A stretch of DNA of 64,000 nucleotides from Clostridiales bacterium (lineage in GTDB: Bacteria > Bacillota > Clostridia > Lachnospirales > Lachnospiraceae), in contig JAQYAH010000043.1 in assembly GCA_029227635.1 (NCBI GenBank), forward strand, positions 1 to 64,000, in the 5' to 3' direction. The notes under the pieces are model-generated. The model was given only the letters and a program-made list of their open reading frames with translations, was not told the DNA's origin and did not search any database. Positions 48,366 through 57,538 of the stretch are shown here, in pieces. Positions within the stretch are counted from its first letter, which is position 1; every line of letters starts with the position of its first letter. The translations under genes and the position numbers were made by a program.

Positions 48366-50249
48366 ATGACAAGCAGACAGAAGAAGGAACTTTCCAAGAT
48401 AATTGCAGGTTTTTTCATCTATCTCCTGCTGATTCTTGGGGAACACTCCGGCAGATTTGACCTTATTTTCGAGAACCGGCTCTACGCCCTTTTGCTTTTC
48501 CTGGTGCCCTACCTCATTTGCGGATATGACGTCCTCAAAGGCTGCATCCGGGGAATACTCAACCGGCAGCTTTTTGATGAGTCTTTTCTCATGACCATCG
48601 CCACCTTCGGAGCTTTTGCCACGGCTCAATTCTCTGAGGCGGTAGCGGTGATGATCTTCTACCAAGTGGGTGAATTTTTTCAGAGCTATGCGGTAGGACG
48701 CTCCCGAAGATCCATAAGCGACCTCATGGATATCGCTCCGGAGTTCGCCAACCGGGAGGTGGCTGAAGGCAGTTTTGAGACCATCGATCCCGATGAAGTG
48801 GAGATTGGTGACATATTGGTGATCCGCCCGGGAGAGAAGATCCCTGTGGACGGCACTGTGATCTCCGGCACAAGCCTTGTCAACACCTCCGCCCTCACCG
48901 GTGAATCGGTTCCTGCCAACGTGTCCGAAGGTGACCTCGTCATCTCCGGCTGTATCAACGGCGACGGGCTTTTGAGAATAAGAGCGGACAAGGCCTACGA
49001 CGACTCTACTGTAGCCAAGGTTCTGGAACTTGTGGAGAATGCCTCGGAGAAGAAATCTCAGACCGAGAATTTCATCACCCGTTTCGCCCGGGTCTACACT
49101 CCCATCGTTGTTTTTGCCGCCATTGCTCTGGCTCTCATTCCGCCCATTTTTGTGGGGGATTTTTCCACCTGGATCTACAGGGCCTGCTCCTTCCTGGTAA
49201 TCTCCTGCCCCTGTGCACTGGTGATCTCAGTGCCCATGGCCTTCTTTGGGGGCATCGGAGCGGCATCCGCCGCGGGAGTTCTGGTGAAGGGCTCCAACTA
49301 TCTTGAGCTTATGGCCGGAATCGATACTCTGGTGACCGATAAGACCGGCACCCTCACAAAGGGTAACTTCAAAGTGACAAAGCTCATTCCCCAGGGAGAC
49401 GCATCTCCTTTTGAGCTGCTGACCCTTGCGGCCGCGGCTGAGTCTTACTCCACCCATCCGATTGCGGTCTCCATAAGAGAGGCCTGCCTTTTGGAGACAG
49501 GAGTATTACCCCCCTCCCCGGATAGTATTTCCAATATTTCCGGCCGGGGAATCGTTGCCGACATGGATGGAAAGGAAGTCTTAGTGGGCAGCGAACTGCT
49601 TCTCAAAGACAGGAGCATAGATGTCATTGCACCTGAGGATGAAGCTTCCACTGTAACCTATGTGGCCAGAGACGGAATCTGCCTTGGAGTCATTCTCATA
49701 AGAGACGAAGTCAAGCCGGAAGCCCGGGAGGCAATCTCAGAGATCAAAACCCTGGGAGTTAGCCAGGTCATTATGCTGACAGGTGACAGAGATGCGGTAG
49801 GTCAGGCAGTTGCCCGGGAGCTGGGGCTCAACAAGGCTCTCACTGAGCTTTTGCCCCAGGATAAAGTACTCCGGGTGGAGGAACTGATGGCTGAAGCAAA
49901 AGGCCGCACCCTCTGCTTCATCGGAGACGGAATCAACGACGCCCCGGTGCTTCGCAGGGCCGATGTGGGAATCGCCATGGGCTCACTGGGTTCCGATGCC
50001 GCCATTGAGGCGGCGGACGTGGTCATCATGGACGACAATATCAAACGCATTCCCAGAGTCATTCGCATCGCCCGAAGGACAGTGAGAATCTCCAGGCAGA
50101 ATATTGCTTTTGCCCTGGCGGTGAAAGCAGGGATCCTGATTCTTGCAGGACTTGGAATTGCCAACATGTGGGCTGCGGTTTTTGCAGATGTGGGCGTTGC
50201 AGTCCTCTGCATCCTGAACTCCATGCGTCTTCTCAGACAAAAGCATTAA
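48366..50249 (+). CDS. Heavy-metal translocating P1B-type ATPase (CadA/ZntA-like, no HMA domain)
   Basis: 'ISCPCALVISVPMAFFGG', 'DKTGTLTKG', 'GDGINDAPVL'. Confidence 0.96.
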   Translation: MTSRQKKELSKIIAGFFIYLLLILGEHSGRFDLIFENRLYALLLFLVPYLICGYDVLKGCIRGILNRQLFDESFLMTIATFGAFATAQFSEAVAVMIFYQVGEFFQSYAVGRSRRSISDLMDIAPEFANREVAEGSFETIDPDEVEIGDILVIRPGEKIPVDGTVISGTSLVNTSALTGESVPANVSEGDLVISGCINGDGLLRIRADKAYDDSTVAKVLELVENASEKKSQTENFITRFARVYTPIVVFAAIALALIPPIFVGDFSTWIYRACSFLVISCPCALVISVPMAFFGGIGAASAAGVLVKGSNYLELMAGIDTLVTDKTGTLTKGNFKVTKLIPQGDASPFELLTLAAAAESYSTHPIAVSIREACLLETGVLPPSPDSISNISGRGIVADMDGKEVLVGSELLLKDRSIDVIAPEDEASTVTYVARDGICLGVILIRDEVKPEAREAISEIKTLGVSQVIMLTGDRDAVGQAVARELGLNKALTELLPQDKVLRVEELMAEAKGRTLCFIGDGINDAPVLRRADVGIAMGSLGSDAAIEAADVVIMDDNIKRIPRVIRIARRTVRISRQNIAFALAVKAGILILAGLGIANMWAAVFADVGVAVLCILNSMRLLRQKH

Positions 50250-50254
50250 ACTTT

Positions 50255-50282
50255 AAGAGCTGCGGCACAAACCGCAGCTCTT
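50255..50282. terminator. Bidirectional rho-independent terminator
   Basis: AAGAGCTGCGG-CACAAA-CCGCAGCTCTT followed by T-rich tail. Confidence 0.88.
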
Positions 50283-50298
50283 GTTGTATTCAAAAATA

Positions 50299-53022
50299 TT
50301 AATTTCTGTACTCGGCGTCCTCTGTGACAATGATGGGCATGGGGAAATCCGTTGCCTCGGTGTAGAGGGCTTTTCTCTTCTGGGCCTCAAAGGCAATAGT
50401 CACATTCTCAGCCTCTCCCGCCTTTGCTAGGAATCGGTCGTAGTAGCCGGCGCCGTGTCCGGTTCTGGCTCCGCTCTCATCAAATCCCACACAGGGAACA
50501 AGAATCAAGTCAATGTTCTCCGCGGGAATCTGCTCCGACTTTGAGGTGTCAGGCTCCAATACACCGAAGCGGCCTTTCCTGAAGTCCTCCGGTGACTTCG
50601 GTGCCCAGGCTTCCATGATACCCTTCTTCAGGGAGATGGGGAACACCAGCTTTTTGCCATTTTCGATCGCCCAATCGTGGAACTCAGCAAGATTCACCTC
50701 ATCCGGGGTAGCCTTGTAGGACATGATGACCTCTGCTTTGCTCACCTCGGGAAGTGCTTTCAGCTTCTCACAGATTCTATGACTGAACTCTGCCTTCTCC
50801 TCCAGTGAGAGAGATTTTCTTGCTCTGTAACAGATCTTTCTCTGAAGGGTCTTCAAGGTCTTTAAGCGGCTGCGGTAGAGCTGACGGATCCTGCCTGCAA
50901 GGTACAGAGATCCGAAGGCGATAACCGCCTCTCCGTTGTCCTCCGCCGCATCCATGGCTTCCTCGATCGCCTCCTCGTAAGAATCACAGGCAACCGCACT
51001 AAGTCCCCGGCGATTCAGGTATTCCGCCAGTTCCTCGGCCTTTAGAGCTCTGCGGCTCTTAGGTGTGAGGCAGTAGAAGCAGGTTGCAAAAGGCGCCACG
51101 GAATCGATCATGGCCTCGTAGTTTTTGTCCCTCAGAATGCCAATGATAAACCGGCACTTTCCTCCGGGGATGTAATCCCGGATCGCCTGATTCTGGCTCT
51201 GAGCACACTGAGGATTGTGGCCGCCGTCCAGAATGAAAAGAGGATTCTTGCTGAGAACCTCAAATCTCGCAGGCCACTTCACATGCTTTAAGGCATACTT
51301 CACGGTCTCGTAGGAGATGTCGTAACCTTTCTCCCTAAGGACGTCCACAGTGGTAAGCACAACCGCCGCATTGTGAAGCTGATGCTCTCCAAGAAGGGCC
51401 AGCTTGTATTCCTTGCCATCCCAGGTGAAGCTCTGACCGGAAAGGTCATGCTTTAGAGGGACAAGTCGTCTCATGTCAGCTTTTCTTAGCTCTACACCCT
51501 TGTTGTAGCACTCTTCCTCCAGGACTGTCATAACCTCGTCCACGTTGTCATAGGAAACCGCGGTAGTTCCAGGTTTTATGATTCCGGCTTTTGCCTTGGT
51601 AATCTTCTCTATGGTATCTCCCAGATACTCCATGTGCTCCATGCCGATCCGGGCGATAACTGAAGCCAGCGGAGGATCGATGACATTTGTGCTGTCCAAC
51701 TCTCCTCCCATTCCTACTTCCAGCACTACCACTTCACAGCCTTCCCAGGCAAAACAAAGAAAAGCCACAGCGGTGATTAGCTCGAACTGGCTGGGATGAT
51801 CTTCCATGGACTCAGCTGCAAGACGGACATACTCCGTTGCTTTTGCCAGAGTCTCTCCGGCAATATTCTCTCCGTTGATCCGGATTCGCTCGCTGAATTC
51901 CTCCACATAGGGGGAAGTATAAAGTCCGGTACGGATACCGTGCTTTCTTAGAATAAGCTCCAGCATTGCACAGGCGCTGCCCTTGCCGTTACTTCCCGCA
52001 ACATGGATAAACTTGGTCTTCTTCTGGGGATTCCCAAGGAGTCTTAAAAGCTCATAGGTACGGCCAAGTCCCAGTCGGAACTGGCTCCAGGTATAGTTGT
52101 CAATGTAGGCGATAGCCTCCTCTGCGGTGGTGATCATTCCGGTGTGAGCCGCACTCTGATCATTGCTCTTGTAGATCAGATTTGCGGTGGCCGCCTTGAT
52201 CACGTGCTTTGCCAGAACTGCGGTGGTAACGGAGCCAACTCCTGCAGGCACCGGGGTGATGGCCTCAACAATAGGCTCCACCTTCTCAAAATCCACGTCG
52301 CCGCAGCAGCTTCCGTCAGGAAGCATGTTGATTCCGACATCGATCACTACCTGTCCTTCTCTGACATAAGTATCATCCACCATCTTGGGGGAACCAACCG
52401 CCGCAATGAGGATGTCTGCTTTTTGGCAGATCTCCTTAAGATTCTTTGTCTTTGAGTGGCAGATGGTCACTGTAGCGTTGTCATTTAAAGCCATCATTGC
52501 CACCGGCCGGCCGATTACCATGCTTCGTCCGATGACCACGATATTTTTGCCGGTAATATCGATGCCGTAATAATGGAGAATCTCCATGCAAGCCTTGGCG
52601 GTGCAGGGAGGATAGCCTTTGCCCTTACCGGAAAAGACCGCCGCCAGCGCTCCGTCGGTCATACCGTCTATGTCCTTTTTGGGATCCAGGAGTTTTCTGA
52701 CCTCGTGCTCCATCTTTTTGTCCGGAAGAGGTCTGAAAATGAGGCAGCCGTGAATCATCTTGTCCTCGTTCACCTTGGTGATGGTTCCGAGAAGTTCTTC
52801 TCTGGAGACATCCACCGGAAGGTGAAATTTGACCACGTCGATGCCGATACTCTCACAACGCTTTATCGCAGTATTCTCATAGTATATGTCATCCTGTCTT
52901 TCTCCCACTCTCACAATTGCCAGGGTGGGGTTGATCTCTGCCGCAAAAAGCCCGTCAGCCTTGGAAATGAGCTGATCTGTCAGTGCTTTTGCCGCGGGGG
53001 CTCCTGCCAGTATTTTTGCCAT
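50299..53022 (-). CDS. Trifunctional folate enzyme fusion: FolD + FolC + 5-formyl-THF cycloligase
   Basis: FolD 'PPCTAKACMEILHYYGIDITGKNIVVIGRSMVIGRP'; FolC 'FIHVAGSNGKGSACAMLELILRKHGIRTGLYTSPYVEEFSERIRING'; 5-FCL 'VPCVGFDESGARTGHGAGYYDRFL'; one uninterrupted 907-aa frame. Confidence 0.95.
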   Translation of the reverse strand: MAKILAGAPAAKALTDQLISKADGLFAAEINPTLAIVRVGERQDDIYYENTAIKRCESIGIDVVKFHLPVDVSREELLGTITKVNEDKMIHGCLIFRPLPDKKMEHEVRKLLDPKKDIDGMTDGALAAVFSGKGKGYPPCTAKACMEILHYYGIDITGKNIVVIGRSMVIGRPVAMMALNDNATVTICHSKTKNLKEICQKADILIAAVGSPKMVDDTYVREGQVVIDVGINMLPDGSCCGDVDFEKVEPIVEAITPVPAGVGSVTTAVLAKHVIKAATANLIYKSNDQSAAHTGMITTAEEAIAYIDNYTWSQFRLGLGRTYELLRLLGNPQKKTKFIHVAGSNGKGSACAMLELILRKHGIRTGLYTSPYVEEFSERIRINGENIAGETLAKATEYVRLAAESMEDHPSQFELITAVAFLCFAWEGCEVVVLEVGMGGELDSTNVIDPPLASVIARIGMEHMEYLGDTIEKITKAKAGIIKPGTTAVSYDNVDEVMTVLEEECYNKGVELRKADMRRLVPLKHDLSGQSFTWDGKEYKLALLGEHQLHNAAVVLTTVDVLREKGYDISYETVKYALKHVKWPARFEVLSKNPLFILDGGHNPQCAQSQNQAIRDYIPGGKCRFIIGILRDKNYEAMIDSVAPFATCFYCLTPKSRRALKAEELAEYLNRRGLSAVACDSYEEAIEEAMDAAEDNGEAVIAFGSLYLAGRIRQLYRSRLKTLKTLQRKICYRARKSLSLEEKAEFSHRICEKLKALPEVSKAEVIMSYKATPDEVNLAEFHDWAIENGKKLVFPISLKKGIMEAWAPKSPEDFRKGRFGVLEPDTSKSEQIPAENIDLILVPCVGFDESGARTGHGAGYYDRFLAKAGEAENVTIAFEAQKRKALYTEATDFPMPIIVTEDAEYRN

Positions 53023-53029
53023 AAAACAC

Positions 53030-53653
53030 CTACTTTCTAATCTGACGGGTTACTTCACAGGCGATGCGGTCCGCCTTTCTGGTGCTGACCTCCAAAAGCT
53101 CGTCGGCTCTCGTCTCCAGCCGATTGGCCATCTCCCGGTCTTTGAGAGATCCGGTGTTGATAAAAACATTCATGGCCGCACTCTCCATGGCTGCCTTGCA
53201 AAGAATCGCTCCACAGCCCACGTCAGAGACCAGCATCTTTGTTCCTATGGAAAGCATCTCCTCCAAAAGTTCCATGGCCCGACTCAGGGTTTCCAGCATC
53301 TCCATGGGGGCCTTGCAGGCATTGAGGGTCGCCTCCTCCAGGATCTTCTCCCGATTCGGGTCATCCTTGGGGATGGAATAGGCTTTGGAAAGAGGGAAAA
53401 ATGCTTTTGCATCCTCCTCAACCAGATCCACCAGCCTGATTCTCAAGGTTTCCGCCTCATTAAGGTTTCTTTCAATGTCCTCCTGAACGTCGGCGTATTT
53501 CTTTTTGCCGAGGGTAAAATTTCCGGCCATCTGACAAAGGGCCACCCCAAGGGCACCGGCCAGAGCCGCCGCTCCGCCGCCTCCGGGCACAGACTCTTTA
53601 GATGCCAAAACCTGGGCAAAATCCCCACAGCTTCTGTCAGTCAATCTCTCCAT
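53030..53653 (-). CDS. Cyclodeaminase/cyclohydrolase family protein (FchA-like)
   Basis: 'VPGGGGAAALAGALGVALCQMAGNFTLGKKKY...LVEEDAKAF' FTCD_C signature. Confidence 0.92.
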   Translation of the reverse strand: MERLTDRSCGDFAQVLASKESVPGGGGAAALAGALGVALCQMAGNFTLGKKKYADVQEDIERNLNEAETLRIRLVDLVEEDAKAFFPLSKAYSIPKDDPNREKILEEATLNACKAPMEMLETLSRAMELLEEMLSIGTKMLVSDVGCGAILCKAAMESAAMNVFINTGSLKDREMANRLETRADELLEVSTRKADRIACEVTRQIRK

Positions 53654-53686
53654 ATCAATTCCCTTTCATAAAAAACTGCTGATTAT

Positions 53687-54319
53687 TTATCTGATAAGAT
53701 TCAGTATCTCCCTCTCCAGCTCCAGGTGAGGTTCCTCACCTTTGCTGTGAAACACTGCCACGTGCTCAAGATCCCTGCTTCTGTCCTTGAAGGAGGGATA
53801 GAGAAAACCACAGGTGGGAAGGCCCGGGTCAAACTCATCATAAAGAGGGCAAAAAGCACAGATCAGGAACTCGTAGACCTCCTCCGATTCCCCCTGATAG
53901 GCGCCGTCCCGTCCTTTTCTCGGAATGTCATACCGATTGTGGTAGACAAACACTCCGAAATCCTCATCCTCACAGACGAACTTCTCTCCCACCAGCTCGT
54001 AGAAGGTCTCCATGAGAGCATCGTTCTTAAGTCCGCTTGTGATCATACCGTCAAAAAGACGAAATATCTCTTTATTCCCGGGAAGTCCCGAGGATACCTT
54101 GTATTCCAAAAGCTCTTTGTTGGTCTCGGCAAAAGGAATCGCTTTGGCGATCTCCAGCTGCATCCTCCGCTCGTTTCCTTTGAGGTTCAGGAAATTCACA
54201 TTAAAACTCCCCTCTATATCCCCCTCGAAATCGATGTAGGCTCCCGCCACCCGGGTGAAAGTATGCCGCTCCGGGGTGATCCTACGGGTGAGCTCCAGCA
54301 TATCTTCTCTGTTAAGCAT
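53687..54319 (-). CDS. DUF4317-like protein
   Basis: 'MLNREDMLELTRRITPERHTFTRVAGAYIDFEGDIEGSFNVNFLNL' resembles the DUF4317 N-terminus. Confidence 0.7.
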   Translation of the reverse strand: MLNREDMLELTRRITPERHTFTRVAGAYIDFEGDIEGSFNVNFLNLKGNERRMQLEIAKAIPFAETNKELLEYKVSSGLPGNKEIFRLFDGMITSGLKNDALMETFYELVGEKFVCEDEDFGVFVYHNRYDIPRKGRDGAYQGESEEVYEFLICAFCPLYDEFDPGLPTCGFLYPSFKDRSRDLEHVAVFHSKGEEPHLELEREILNLIR

Positions 54320-54792
54320 TATCTCACCTCTCCCTCAGAATCCAGAAGTTCAGAAAGGTTCTTCTCTGTGTACACCGGAATTCCATGCGCCTTTAAGGCA
54401 GCCGCCAGCATTCCGTCTCCGGAAATGATCTTCCCGGAAAATGTCCCGTCATAGATCTCCCCGCTTCCGCAGGAAGGGCTGTTGGCCTTGAGTATGGCTC
54501 CGGATATGAGGGAAAGATCTCCGCCGGTAAACTTCTCCAGATACCCTATTACCTTATTCGTTCCAATTTCAAAGTATTCGGTGACATCCTCTCCGCTTCG
54601 GTTTACCACTCTTCCGTTGATAAACTCTGCCGGATCTCTTGGTACGGGGAGTCCGGACACCTTCTCCGGACATACGCCGATGTGGTTGTGCGTCTTGCAG
54701 AACTCCATAACGGCGCTGTTTTCGTTGTTCCCCCCGTTGTATTTACAATTGTGACCTAAAAGGCAGGCACTTACCACATAAACTTTGATCAT
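54319..54792 (-). CDS. DUF523 family protein
   Basis: 'VSACLLGHNCKYNGGNN', 'CPEKVSGLPVPRDPAE', 'AILKANSPSCGSGEIYDGTFSG'. Confidence 0.93.
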   Translation of the reverse strand: MIKVYVVSACLLGHNCKYNGGNNENSAVMEFCKTHNHIGVCPEKVSGLPVPRDPAEFINGRVVNRSGEDVTEYFEIGTNKVIGYLEKFTGGDLSLISGAILKANSPSCGSGEIYDGTFSGKIISGDGMLAAALKAHGIPVYTEKNLSELLDSEGEVR

Positions 54793-56318
54793 TACTCAAA
54801 ATAGATCCTGTACCATACCAGGAAAGTGTAGATGGTCCAGACCTGTCTCCAGAGATCTGAGTTTCCTCCTACATACTCGTCGAAGATGGCACTGATCTCC
54901 TCCACTTTAAAAAACTTCTCCGCAGCCTCGCTTCTGAATGCCGCCCTCACATCCTGGTTGTATCTTTCGTCTGCCATCCAGATTCGAATGGGCACGATAA
55001 AGCCCAGCTTCTTTCTGAAGGCAACTTCCTCGGGAAGAACTTTGGCGGCTGCGGTTCTGAAAGCCACCTTGTTCTGCTCCGCGTTGACCTTGTACTCCGA
55101 AGGCATTCTGGAGGCGATATCAAAGATCCTCCGATCGGTGAGAGGCATTCTGATTTCCAGACCGCAGGCAGTACTCATCTTGTCCACATTCAGGTAAATG
55201 TCTCCCTCCAGCCAAATCTGAATATCCACGTTAGACATCTTGGTGAGGGGATCTAGTCCCTCCATCTCCCCGTAGAGATCTTTTACAATATTTATAGGCA
55301 GGATGTCCTCTTTATAATTCTTGAGGATTCGCTTCTTCTCCTCCTCCTTCATTATATTAGTGTTACCTACGTAGAAATTCTTCAGGTTCTCACCGTATCT
55401 CTCAGCATTGCGGTACATGTTGTAGCCTCCGAAGAACTCATCGGAGCCTTCACCGGAATAGCAAAGCTTAGTGTGTTCCGCCGTTGCCTTGCAGCCCAGT
55501 GTAAACACAATAGCAGAGGCATCAGCGAGAGGCTGTTCCATGTTCTCCATTACAAAAGGAACTTCTCCGAAAAACTGCTCCGGAGTTATGATTGCCGTGC
55601 GGTTCTCCCGGCCAAGCCATTTTGCCGTCTCTCTCGCCAAAGGAGACTCATCAAACCTTGCCTCCTCGTAGCCGCAGGAGTCAGATACTTTTGCATCAGA
55701 CATAGCAAAAACATAGGAAGAGTCCACCCCTCCGGAGAGGAAACATTCTGCTGTCTCATCCTCAGTCTTTACTTCCTTCATGATAAGTTTAAGAGTCTCG
55801 TGAATCTCCTCCGCATAATCCTCAAGAGATCTGCTTCTATCCGGTCTGAACGTCGGAGTGAAGTAGCGAACGATCTCCGCCTTACCCTTCTCAAAAACAA
55901 GGTAATGTCCGGGCATGAGCTTCTTTACACCCTTAAAAAAGGTGTCTTCCCCGGCTGCATAGGTGAGACTTAAGTAAATCTGAAGCATGTCCTCATTGAT
56001 CTCTTTGACAAATCCGGGCTGATCCATGATCTGCCTTATGTAAGTTCCATAGAGCAGACGTCCCTCCTCGGTTATGTAATAATAGAAAGGCTTGGTTCCA
56101 AACTGATCCCTTATGCAAAAGATCTTGTCCCCATCCTCGATCGCCAGGGCAAACATTCCATAGATATGATCTCCCAGCTCACAGCCCCACTTCTCGTAGG
56201 CCCGGATAAGGATTGCTTCCTCTCTCTCCTCTCTTGTGAGACCGGGCTCTATTCCCAGCTCATCCATGAGAGCCTTGAAATTTCTGATGTGACCCCTGTA
56301 TTCCTTAAGTACAGCCAT
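54792..56318 (-). CDS. Asparagine synthetase B-like protein lacking the GATase nucleophile Cys
   Basis: 'FSLSGG'-type PP-loop 'ECFLSGGVDSSYVFAMSDA'; GATase remnant 'GMFALAIEDGDKIFCIRDQFGTKPFYYY'; no N-terminal MCG. Confidence 0.9.
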   Translation of the reverse strand: MAVLKEYRGHIRNFKALMDELGIEPGLTREEREEAILIRAYEKWGCELGDHIYGMFALAIEDGDKIFCIRDQFGTKPFYYYITEEGRLLYGTYIRQIMDQPGFVKEINEDMLQIYLSLTYAAGEDTFFKGVKKLMPGHYLVFEKGKAEIVRYFTPTFRPDRSRSLEDYAEEIHETLKLIMKEVKTEDETAECFLSGGVDSSYVFAMSDAKVSDSCGYEEARFDESPLARETAKWLGRENRTAIITPEQFFGEVPFVMENMEQPLADASAIVFTLGCKATAEHTKLCYSGEGSDEFFGGYNMYRNAERYGENLKNFYVGNTNIMKEEEKKRILKNYKEDILPINIVKDLYGEMEGLDPLTKMSNVDIQIWLEGDIYLNVDKMSTACGLEIRMPLTDRRIFDIASRMPSEYKVNAEQNKVAFRTAAAKVLPEEVAFRKKLGFIVPIRIWMADERYNQDVRAAFRSEAAEKFFKVEEISAIFDEYVGGNSDLWRQVWTIYTFLVWYRIYFE

Positions 56319-56335
56319 TTTCTAACACCCCTTTA

Positions 56336-57016
56336 TCAAAAAAAACTTCGAAGCTTCAATCCGTCTTTGAAATCAAAGATCCGATCATACAGATCTGAAA
56401 ACCAACCGATAATACTTCCGTTCACCAACGCACAGATCACCGTCCCCACATTGACTCCCCTGAACTTTCCAAAGCCAAAGAACACAAAGGACATAATGAT
56501 TGCCGTTGCCGCAAAAACACAGTCAAATCCGGTTTTGAACACTGGAATCTTAATGCCGAATCGTCCGGAAAGTTCCTTTACAAACATCTCATATACTTCC
56601 GGGGACAGGTAGGTATTAAAGACAAAAGCCACTCCCGCCGCGCAGAAGATAAGTCCCAGAATATAGCAAACCACCCGGATCCACATGACCCCTGTGGGGA
56701 TCCAGCTCATACTGAATCTCGTGAGATCCAGCAGCTTGCCGTAAAATACCGCTGTGAAGAAGCAAAAGCAATAGGCAATATTCATCTTCCTCATCACTAT
56801 CGCCATTATGATCACAAGGGCAATCTGCAGTGCATACTCTGAAGTTCCCAGAGTAAACCAGGGCCAGATCTGAGAAAGCTTTAAGTAGAGAGTATAGGCC
56901 GGCGCCATTACAGTGGATACGCCGAAATCCGCAATTGTCATAAATGAGGCACCTATACATATCAGCAAAAGACCTACAAAATATGCCGCCTCAGCAAAAA
57001 ACGTAAACTTCTTCAT
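56336..57016 (-). CDS. YczE/YitT-like integral membrane protein
   Basis: Multi-TM 'GASFMTIADFGVSTVMAPAYTLYLKL...GTVICALVNGSIIGWFSDLYDRIFDF'; start at MKKFTFF. Confidence 0.8.
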   Translation of the reverse strand: MKKFTFFAEAAYFVGLLLICIGASFMTIADFGVSTVMAPAYTLYLKLSQIWPWFTLGTSEYALQIALVIIMAIVMRKMNIAYCFCFFTAVFYGKLLDLTRFSMSWIPTGVMWIRVVCYILGLIFCAAGVAFVFNTYLSPEVYEMFVKELSGRFGIKIPVFKTGFDCVFAATAIIMSFVFFGFGKFRGVNVGTVICALVNGSIIGWFSDLYDRIFDFKDGLKLRSFF

Positions 57017-57173
57017 GATTGCTCCCTGTTTAACATATTGTTGAGTTCTTCCCAACGTCAATATATTATCACAAAGGTGAACTCTGTGCATTACAATAAC
57101 AAACGGACAGGCGAAGAATTACTCTCCGCCTGCCTGTAAAAAGGAATTGATTATGAACCCCTTTGGGTTGTCT

Positions 57174-57440
57174 CTATTTAGTACCGAACTCCGATTCGAT
57201 CAGCTTAACACCGGCTTCAAGAGCCTCTTTCTCCTCAGGACCGTCACAAACCACTTCAATCTCTGTACCGCACTTGAGTCCTGCTGCAATGAGGAGTAAT
57301 ACACTCTTCCCGTCGATCTCCTTGTCATTCCCATGGATGGTAACCGAACAATCATATTTGGATACCTCACTGACAAAAAGACTTGATTCCCTAAGATGGA
57401 ATCCGAGCGGGTTTGTGACTGTTAATTTCTTTGATACCAT
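57174..57440 (-). CDS. HPr-family phosphocarrier protein, divergent active-site motif
   Basis: 'NPLGFHLRESSLFVSEVSKYDCSVTI', 'DGKSVLLLIAAGLKCGTEIEVVCDGPEEKEAL'. Confidence 0.9.
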   Translation of the reverse strand: MVSKKLTVTNPLGFHLRESSLFVSEVSKYDCSVTIHGNDKEIDGKSVLLLIAAGLKCGTEIEVVCDGPEEKEALEAGVKLIESEFGTK

Positions 57441-57538
57441 GATAAACTCCCCCTTTCAAGTTTATTATGTATATAAATTAGTATAACAAGCATTTTTATC
57501 TGCATATTATAGCACAAAAGTGTTATTATTGCACATTT

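Noticed and set aside
53726-54454. 242-aa plus-strand ORF
   Set aside because: Antisense to DUF4317/DUF523 genes, which have coupled starts and recognisable sequence
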